Shown here piece by piece: positions 57,110 to 64,000 of a stretch of DNA of 64,000 nt. A model generated the notes under the pieces. That model saw only the letters and a program-made list of their open reading frames with translations. It searched no databases and was not told the origin of the DNA. Source of the stretch: Grammothele lineata (taxonomy: Eukaryota > Basidiomycota > Agaricomycetes > Polyporales > Polyporaceae); NCBI GenBank assembly GCA_002150815.3, contig NDFF03000367.1:248001-312000 (forward strand), given 5' to 3'. Position 1 is the first letter of the stretch, and each line of letters starts with the position of its first letter. The translations under genes and the position numbers were made by a program.

Positions 57110-57142
57110 CGGTATTGAATACCGATTCTCTAAAAGAATCGG
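57110..57142. repeat. Two overlapping perfect inverted repeats
   Basis: CGGTATT-G-AATACCG (57110-57124) overlaps CCGATTCT-CTAAA-AGAATCGG (57122-57142). The second can form an 8-bp stem with a 5-nt loop. They follow the E-box repeats directly and could be a terminator-like or protein-binding structure. Confidence 0.7.
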
Positions 57143-57512
57143 AATTTATCGTATTCGCTTGCGCGTCCCAGCTGCCAGTGCAAAAAGTGCGTGTCATGGA
57201 GACGCAGGTTGCTAGATAATTATGAGGATTGTACCGTCATGAACACACGTGTACGACTGGACATTACACGCGCTTATAGTAGCAGTCCGCCATGACCTGG
57301 TGCCATGAGTCGATAAGTAACCATAAGTTATGTCCTCAGCCCATCCTATTTCTGGTCTGGAGACCGACTCGTCTCGTTCTATGACGTTCCTGAAACGAGT
57401 AAGAGATCACTAACACGGAGTCCCAGATTCCTCTTCGGAGGCTATATCTGCATCAATACGTGTTAGAGGACAGAGACAGTCGAGTATGCAGTCACGACCT
57501 ACGCGATGCAGT

Positions 57513-59158
57513 TCAAAGTTCGTGTTCCTCGTCTAGGTCCGTGAATATCTCATCCAACCGCTTGCTATCGTCGAGCTACGCATATACAGTGGTTGATCAG
57601 CGTGTGTCTACTAAAACAAATTGGGAGCCTCTCGGTGGAACTTACAGCCAACAGCAAGAAGTAGACAAGGTCTCTCATCTCACCGCGACGTACGGGTGAT
57701 CCCGGGAATATCTTCACTTCCAGCTTCGAATCGGGTCGTGGGTATGCACTGGTAAACCTCCTCGAGACGATTCCATCCGCAGACGTCCGGGTCCTCACGT
57801 AGACAACTCCTGGCATCCACCTGGTCCCGTTCGTCACGAAGAATATGACGTGTTCTGTCCGTCTGCTTGCGCGCAATCATCGAGAGACGTCCCGGAGCAT
57901 GTAGATTAGTGACGAGAGCAGCAATGGCATTGTAAGCACTCATGAAGGCACACCGAAAGGGGACACGACTCACTGAGTTGATTCGAGTAAAGCTACCGCT
58001 TGCGCAACTACCTCAACAGCGAGGTCCTTGTACGGCGTCGGCGGATCATGACTCTGGGCTTTGACGAGTACAAGACGCCTGACTGAATCGCCGAGACGAA
58101 AAGTATTGTCCCTGATACAAGATAGAATCCTTGTCGAGCCGTGATAGAGTAATGTGTCTGTGTGGGCGGTCGACCACCACATACCACGTCGTGAGCGAGG
58201 CTTCTCCAAGCTGACCAACCTAACAATACAGCGAGGTACTGTACTTACCTCGCATGCGCCGATTCGCGTCAAACTGGAACAAGGTGTAGTCAATTCGCCC
58301 GGTCATGTTGAGCTCCTTGGCGTCGTCAGGGTTGACGATTTTGACCGGTCGTTGAATTTGGAGGTCGGGGTGAAGAATCAAGTCTTTTGCGCCGGCGTTA
58401 CGGCGAAGGAAAATGGTCATGGTATGGAGCAGGATCGCTTCGACGAGCATCCTGATTCGATTCTGTAGAAAGCGGTGTGATTTTAACTCAAGGGCTTCCT
58501 GATCGCGCGATGGACACTGACCTGCTCACTGGTAAACCGAGCCGCTCGCTCGACGAAGGTGATGAGATCGGAGAGGACGGCCTCATCTTCGGGCGGAAAT
58601 TCTGGGACGTTGACGGGCAGATGCGTGCCGCAGAAGTAGTCATCCACGTCGCCGTGGTCTTCCAGCTGTATACGCGTAACGTCTGAGAACGTCGTCGTCT
58701 GTCGAGAAACAAGCATTATTATGATTTCTGGTCGCTGTCCATTCGCCCATAATGATTTAAATTGCTGCTGCCCGCTCATAACGCATGCACTGGTCGGGTC
58801 AGTCCTCAAAGCAGAGCACATACATCACAATCATCCATGACCTCGTGCACTAGGGATCGTTTAAACACCAAGAGCGGGTACGGGCAACACTCAGCACGTT
58901 ACACAAACAGCATATACGTACGAGCATATCGGCAGCCTCGGCGCGCCGTACGAGCCTGCGGACGAGCTTCCTCGCCGCCATGTACTGGCCGCTCATTTCT
59001 CTACCTTCTTCTGTCTCGCCGGCATTTTGGAGTGCGTAGAAAGCGTCGAGAGCATGGTCGAGCGCTTTCACGGCGGAGATGTCGATGGCTGGGTCGGAAA
59101 GACCGGTCGTTCGTTCGAGCGCCCTTGAGCTTCCTCTCTGAGTACTTGATTGCGGCAT
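57513..59158 (-). CDS. PD-(D/E)XK-like protein with substituted catalytic residues
   Basis: Multi-exon gene reconstructed by phase. A helical N-terminus leads to RPEIIIMLVSRQTTTFSD and FTSEQNRIRMLVEAILL. A candidate nuclease fold follows: GRIDYTLFQFD (the Asp strand), then RLVLVKAQSHDPPTPYKD where fungal relatives usually read VEAK, then VAQAVALLESTH and HVIFFVTNGTRWMPGVVYV. The last exon ends DLDEEHEL. This order (GxxDY, hydrophobic-EAK, Q-rich helix, VLTNG-x-W) is the pattern of a common basidiomycete family related to PD-(D/E)XK nucleases. Here the Glu and Lys of ExK appear to be Lys and Gln, so it is probably not catalytic. The start is uncertain: ATG 59158 follows a TATA-like TTTATATC; an in-frame ATG at 59329 also exists. 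Confidence 0.6.
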
Positions 59159-59992
59159 AGAAGGGTTGGGTGGGTCCACCATGATGGACAACATGTTAAT
59201 GGCGAGTGATATAAAGCGAGTGGAGGATGATTCGAAGGAGGTTGCACGGATCCATCCCGACCCCTGTCTTCGAACTCCTGCGTTCAAGGAATCACGTGCA
59301 TTAGATCCTTGCTCGGTCAATGACATCATCGCCGCCGCGGACGTTGAAGCTGAATGACTCGGACTCGAGTGGGCCAACTATTTGAGTTCGAGCGAGGACA
59401 GCGAGGACGAAATGATTAGAATGGGTTAGCGGTAGAGTACATGACGGTTCGGTTCTCTACTACACTGGCAGGACGAGTCGAAGACGAGTCCGTACGTACG
59501 AGATTAGAACTCCGACTGGAGATGCCCGAGGTACAAGGTGTTTTACTTACAACACCAACAACATCAGGGTGGCATGCTGCTCGCTATGCTCGCAATTATG
59601 CATCGACGACAAGGGGGTCCCTTCTGGTCAGACTCACTGCGCCTTTTTCCGATATCGCCGTTCGCTTTGAGCGCTCCACGCTCTCAAAAACGCCGCTTCC
59701 ACACGTCGGGCACAACGGAGCTCACAACTATAGCCTATGTATGCATGCCACACGGCCTAGTTAGCGTCAATAGTGTATTATACAGTCAACAGTGTCGTGC
59801 GTAGAATCAGAATCTAGATACATCGTCCTCCCAGTCAGTCCTCCGGGGGCCCCGGGATACCAGCCACCGTCCAGCCCAAACTTCTAACATGATGTACAAT
59901 ACTAGAGATACAGCTATATCGATATGGAACTCACAACATCGTGCATCGTGCGTCCTATCCTTCTATGCCAAGGACGAACACCCAAGCGAGCG
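59159..59992. other. Spacer
   Basis: 834 nt between the PD-(D/E)XK-like gene start and the atg14 stop, both on the minus strand. No gene is recognised. Confidence 0.35.
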
Positions 59993-61892
59993 CTACTCCA
60001 CAAAATCCTCATCAAGCAAGTCCCACCCCTCCTCCTCCTCCACAATCCTCTCCGTCCTCACCTCCGTCCTCACCTTCCCCCCTCCCGCGCCCTTGCCCTT
60101 CGCCCTCGCCCTCACAGGCGTAGCCGCCGTCGCCTGCAACACCTGGCTAAAGTCCAGCCCGAACCCTCCGCCCGTCGGCGGGGGCAACAGCGGCCTCGTG
60201 GCGTGCGCGGCCGCCCCGAGCGCCGGGGAGCAGCAGACGGCCCAGAGCGCGCCGAGGGCGTCGCCGGCGGCGGCGAGGGGGACGTCGACGGCTTGGGTGT
60301 GCGCGAGGTAGGCGACGTCGTAGAGGAGCATGGCGAGTGCCGTTGGGAAGGGGTTGTTGGGGTTGGGGGAGGGGGAGGGGGAGGGGAGGAGGTGGGAGTC
60401 GGCGAGGGAGGCGGAGAGGGAGGGGGTGAGTTGGGGTGGGGGCATGGGTGAGGTGGGAGGGGAGGAAGAGGGGTTTGTGGAGGTGCGGTGGGTGGCAGGG
60501 CGGGAGGGGGGAGAGTGAGAAGACGAGGAGGTGGCGGGTTGGGGTGCGGTGGAGACGTGGAGGGGATGTTTGGTAGAGTATCTGGCGATGTCGTGTTAGA
60601 TGTATGATACGCATACAGCGATGGATGCACGTACCTCGCCCATCCCCCGCTCTCCCCACCGCGTATGGCGCCGATCCACGGGATGCCTAAGCCCAGCAGC
60701 CCGGTCTCCTTCGACGAGCCCGTAGGCCCCGACGACGACTCGCTCCAGACGATCTCGAAGGGCAGCTTGATGCCCAGGTAGAAGGCGAGCAAGGTCACGA
60801 AGTGGACTGTGTGCGTGAGCACGGCGTTGGTATGATCGGGCGGATATCCTGCATGGGGTGGTCAGAAAAAGCACTGGAGTGCAACACGCAGCGCACTCAC
60901 GTCTAATGTCTCCAGGTACGGGCAGCACCAACCCACCAATCGTCCACTCCCCCTTGGTCCCGGCCTTTCCGCCGATAGGAGGACGCCCGCCCACCTCGAC
61001 AACGCTGAACACCTCTACGAGCTCCTGGACCAGGCCTGACCTCGCCTGGGCAATAGTGTCAGAGAGAACCGCCATTTGACCCTGCAGTTCCTCGATCTGC
61101 CTTGCAAGCGGGTCCACGCCCCTAGTCGATATCGGCGTCCCGTACGGCGCGCTGCCCGAGATCGTCCGTCCGTGGCTGCCGAGCGCGTACGATGTGCCCC
61201 CAGAGAGGATAGACGGGCGAGAGAAGCTTGGGGGTGGGCTGGTAGCGATGGAAAGAGGCGAGCGTGCAGCTTGGGGGGAGCTCGAGCTGAAGAAGTTGGC
61301 GCTGAGCGGGCGGGTACTTGAGGGACGCGGGGCGGGGGAGGCGCTCGAGGGCGGCGGGGTGGAGGAGGACGAACTCTGGCGGCGGGCGCTGATCGAGAGG
61401 GGGGCGTGGGGTGGCGAGGAAGACGAGGAGGGCGTAGATGGGGGAGGGATATTGAAGGTGGAAGTCGCGATAGCGAGGGTGCGCCTGCGGGTGGCGAGGG
61501 CGTTGCGAAGCTTCTGGACGCGCTCACGCACTGGGATGGGGTAGATGGGGACGGCTGAAGGCGGAAAGGGAGGGAGAATGCTCACGTTTGTCGTTTGTGG
61601 ACCTGAGGGAGTTGACGCCATCCCAGATCTCCTGGACACGCTCCTCGCAGCCCTTGAGTTCTGCTCTCCGCACTCGGGCAGGCTCCACGACCGTGCTCAG
61701 GGCCTTCTGTGCGCGGGCGACGTGATCGTCCCGTTCAGCGACGGCGCGCTGAGCTTGAAGGCGGAAGGATAGTAGGCTACGAGAGTGTTAGAACAGTGAG
61801 CATACACGAGACACAAGAGGAACTGACTGTTGCCTGAGACAGCTCTCGCAGTAGAACTGTCGCTGCTTGAGTTCGCAATTCTGGCACTCCAT
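59993..61892 (-). CDS. atg14: Autophagy-specific PI3-kinase subunit Atg14
   Basis: Several exons, the first only 22 codons. The N-terminus MECQNCELKQRQFYCESC has the two CxxC pairs of Atg14/Barkor. A coiled coil follows (LLSFRLQAQRAVAERDD, RRAELKGCEERVQEIWDG, VRERVQKLRNALATRR). After a Ser/Pro-rich disordered linker comes the conserved UVRAG/Atg14 region: IEELQGQMAVLSDTI, WTIGGLVLPVP, VLTHTVHFVTLLAFYLGI and LPFEIVW. A C-terminal helix region (TALAMLLYDVAYLAHTQ) ends EEEEGWDLLDEDFVE. Atg14 directs the Vps34-Vps15-Atg6 complex to the phagophore to make the PI3P read by Atg18, which is also encoded in this window. It is divergent to the ATPase gene. Confidence 0.87.
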
Positions 61893-62960
61893 ACACCATC
61901 CCCAGTCTGCTCCTAGGAAGCAGGTTGTCTACGATGCGGCTGGTAGGCAACTAGCCGTAGTGTATGGTGAAAGGTGAGAGGTTGATCAGCGACGAAGAGG
62001 CCGCGTAGTAGGGGCACTGACAGAGCAGAGTCGATCTCGCTCAGCACGAGGCAGCTGCGCTCAGCACGCCTGAGTCGCCGCGTGCCGTCACGCGTCGCGC
62101 CCCGGGGCCGACGTCACGCGCTACGCGTCCGAGGCCCGTGACGCAAACGATTTCGTCCGCTTCCAGTCTCTGCTTCCCCACCACATTCACCGCCGCGACG
62201 GCCTAACTCTCGACTGAATGCGGCCCAAAGTCCTCAACGGATGGGTCCCGCTCTTCTTAGAAGCGCAGGGACATGCCGGCTGTGCCTACACCGGACAAAC
62301 TGCGGCTCAAACAGTTCTTCTGTTTAACCACTAGCATCTAGTATGCAACGGCGACGATCATTGCCGGCGGCGAACCCAGCAAAATTCCTCGTTACACCCA
62401 CTTCGTCCACTCGGATGAAGAGTCTTGGCGATGATTGCGTTCTACCGTATGTCTACAATTTCACGACATCCGATAACGCTTTTATCAAACGTTACCGGCA
62501 TTCGCAAACTTACCATCGCAGGGAATGGCGAAAACCCCGCATACCCTCCTTTGGCGCCCTTCCCGCCGCCTGCGCTCCTTCTCTTCGCCCCAGGTCGGTA
62601 CACGACTCCTATGCCATGCGAGTCTCTACCACCCATCTCTCACTATCTCTCGCGTTCTGTCACCCAGGCTGTTCTTACACCCAACACCTCGACAGCGGCG
62701 CCCCAGTCGCTACGACATGGCCCTCCTTCAGAGCGCTCTCTTACCCAAATAAGGCAGCCGTAGCAGGTTGCAGGGAATGGCATAAACCCCGCAACCTCCT
62801 CCTCCCTCGCTTCCCCCCGGTTGGCCGTTCCTGAATCACAAAAATGCCACAGAGATTACCAGGGGCGCCCGTCGCCCCCGCCTTATAAGCCGCCCCGCGC
62901 CCGTCGCCGCCCCCTCCACTCGCAGCTCCCAGACTTTCTCCCCCCGCCCCCGCCTGCGCG
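61893..62960. promoter_or_regulatory. Divergent upstream region of atg14 and the P-type ATPase
   Basis: A near-identical 24-nt direct repeat, GCAGGGAATGGC(G/A)(A/T)AAACC followed by CCGCA, occurs at 62518-62541 and 62770-62793 (22 of 24 match). A TATAAG lies at 62884-62889, 72 nt before the ATPase ATG. The 163-codon open frame across this region has no protein character. Confidence 0.5.
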
Positions 62961-64000
62961 ATGTCTGGCTCACCTGCGTCTTCAGAGGCTGTTAAGCCCC
63001 ACCTCCACACCCACCACCACTCCCACTCTGGCGTCGGTCATGTGCCTACCAAGGACCTTCAGATCCAGTACGTCTTCCCAACCTCTTCTCACTCTCACTC
63101 TCACTCCTCCCTCACACTGACTTCGTCCAGGTACCGCACGCTCTCCATACACGTCGACACCATGACCGAGGAGAAGCAGAAGGCCGTCGCCGCCGCAAAG
63201 ACCGCCGACCCGGCCTCCGCCATCCGCCAGATCGACATCCACCGTCTGTCTGTCGACGAGGTCTACACTCGCTTCTCCACCTCGCCCACCGTTGGGCTCG
63301 AAGCGAGCGCCATCCAACGCAAAGCCAAGGACGGCAAGAACGTTATTTCTCCGCCGCCTACCCAGTACTGGAAGAAAGCGCTCAACTACGTCTTTGGTGG
63401 CTTCAACTTCCTCATGTGGATCGCGTTCATTGTCACCATCGTACGTCCCTTATCGTCCAACGTCTCCGCAATCCGTCCACGCCGCTGACCACTTGTTCGT
63501 CTTTGTCACCAGCTGTCGTACAAGCCTCTCGGCGAGCCCGACCCCGCCGTCTTCAACCTCGGCGTCGCGATCCTTCTAGTATGTCAATGCGCGCGCGTCC
63601 GGGCACGCATCTGCCCGCTCACTCATCCGTCCCTAGCTGCTCGTGATCACCGTCTCCGCGACGTTCTACGCGCTCGTGGACTGGCACGCCTCGCGGATCA
63701 TGAGTTCCATCAAGACGCTCATCGCTGAGGACGCAGCGGTAATTCGGGACGGCCAGCACCAGACGATCCCCGCGCGCGACCTTGTCGTTGGGGATGTCGT
63801 CACGCTGTCGATGGGCGACCGCGTCCCGGCTGATTTGAGGCTCGTGCAGGTCTCGAGTGACGTCCGCTTCGACCGGTCGCTGCTCACTGGCGAGAGGTGA
63901 GGCCCCCATCCCCTAAACACCTCTATGTATGCGAGCTCATCTTCCGCCCGCCACAGCGACATGATCCCCGGCACGCTCGACATCACATCCGAGAACGCGC
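62961..64000 (+). CDS. P2C (Na+/K+-ATPase-type) cation pump, 5' part
   Basis: Truncated by the window end; five exons are visible. The N-terminus is His-rich (HLHTHHHSHS). Then come the cation-ATPase N domain, HRLSVDEVYTRFSTSP with ISPPPTQYWKKALNYVFGGF, the first helices (NFLMWIAFIVTILSYKPLG; LGVAILLLLVITVSATFYA), and the actuator domain VVGDVVTLSMGDRVPADLR ending in the TGES loop, whose codons are split by an intron (LLTGE|S). Similarity is to animal Na+/K+ and H+/K+ ATPase alpha chains rather than to fungal Pma1 or Ena pumps. Fungi have such P2C ATPases; ion specificity is unproven. The phosphorylation motif DKTGT lies outside the window. Confidence 0.85.

Larger units (their letters stand above)
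55988..57512. other. 1.5-kb gene-free region with hairpins and E-box repeats
   Basis: 3' flank of the coiled-coil gene followed by unassigned DNA. It contains a 23-nt direct repeat ending in CACGTG and two overlapping inverted repeats, listed separately. No credible frame is visible. Confidence 0.45.

Noticed and set aside
62343..62834. A 163-codon frame upstream of the P-type ATPase
   Set aside because: It spans the promoter region, its apparent internal repeat reflects a DNA-level direct repeat, and it resembles no protein.
62961..64000. Plasma-membrane H+-ATPase Pma1
   Set aside because: The ISPPPTQYWKKALNYVFGGF region and the cation-ATPase N-terminal domain match Na+/K+-type pumps, not the P3A proton pump.
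1..64000. CRISPR arrays, bacterial operons or phage modules
   Set aside because: The window is a eukaryotic nuclear sequence with spliced genes, and no spaced repeat arrays were seen.

Overview
The window looks like a gene-dense stretch of nuclear DNA from a basidiomycete fungus, most likely an agaricomycete. The grounds are many short (about 40-90 nt) GT-AG introns, GC-rich coding sequence, fungal-specific families (split tRNA ligase Trl1, fungalysin, small cysteine-rich secreted protein, Mis12/Mtw1, Hap3) and short intergenic gaps. Genes lie on both strands. All calls come from reading translations and splice signals by eye; no database search was possible, and exon boundaries were checked only by reading-frame phase.

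Layout. 0.7-6.4 kb: three tandem paralogous short-chain dehydrogenases with identical internal exon lengths. 6.9-12.1 kb: Mis12/Mtw1 kinetochore protein (-), an intron-containing tRNA-Pro(UGG) (-), an uncharacterised PPPY-containing membrane-associated protein (+) and Atg18 (-). 12.7-18.0 kb: a putative OTT_1508-like nucleic-acid deaminase followed in the same direction by an E(z)-like CXC-SET protein. 18.2-29.0 kb: an F-box/LRR-like protein (-), an UNC93-like transporter (-), a 2.8-kb gene-free gap with a candidate 607-bp MITE, and tRNA ligase Trl1 (-). 29.7-32.3 kb: exocyst subunit Exo70 (+). 32.7-35.6 kb: a second, intact E(z)-like gene in inverted orientation (-), followed at 36.1-36.35 kb by a short remnant resembling the N-terminal part of the deaminase. 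36.7-45.8 kb: a zinc-knuckle orphan (+), a disordered basidiomycete-type protein (+), Hap3/NF-YB (-), a cupin (+), a small secreted cysteine-rich protein (-), a decayed locus and a TMEM242-like membrane protein (+). 47.6-56.0 kb: fungalysin M36 protease (+), an F-box protein (+) and a long coiled-coil protein (+). 57.5-64.0 kb: a PD-(D/E)XK-like protein whose catalytic residues appear substituted (-), Atg14 (-) and the 5' part of a P2C (Na+/K+-type) ATPase (+) cut by the window end.

The most unusual structure is the deaminase + E(z)-like module, present once in full (12.7-18.0 kb) and once as an inverted, partly eroded copy (36.35-32.7 kb). Both E(z)-like proteins keep a CXC-type cysteine cluster but carry a substituted NHS motif in the SET domain. 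Both appear to share a very small exon (11 and 8 nt) needed to keep frame. A nucleic-acid deaminase paired with a Polycomb-type SET protein and duplicated as a unit is the best candidate here for an undescribed system; the functional link is inference.
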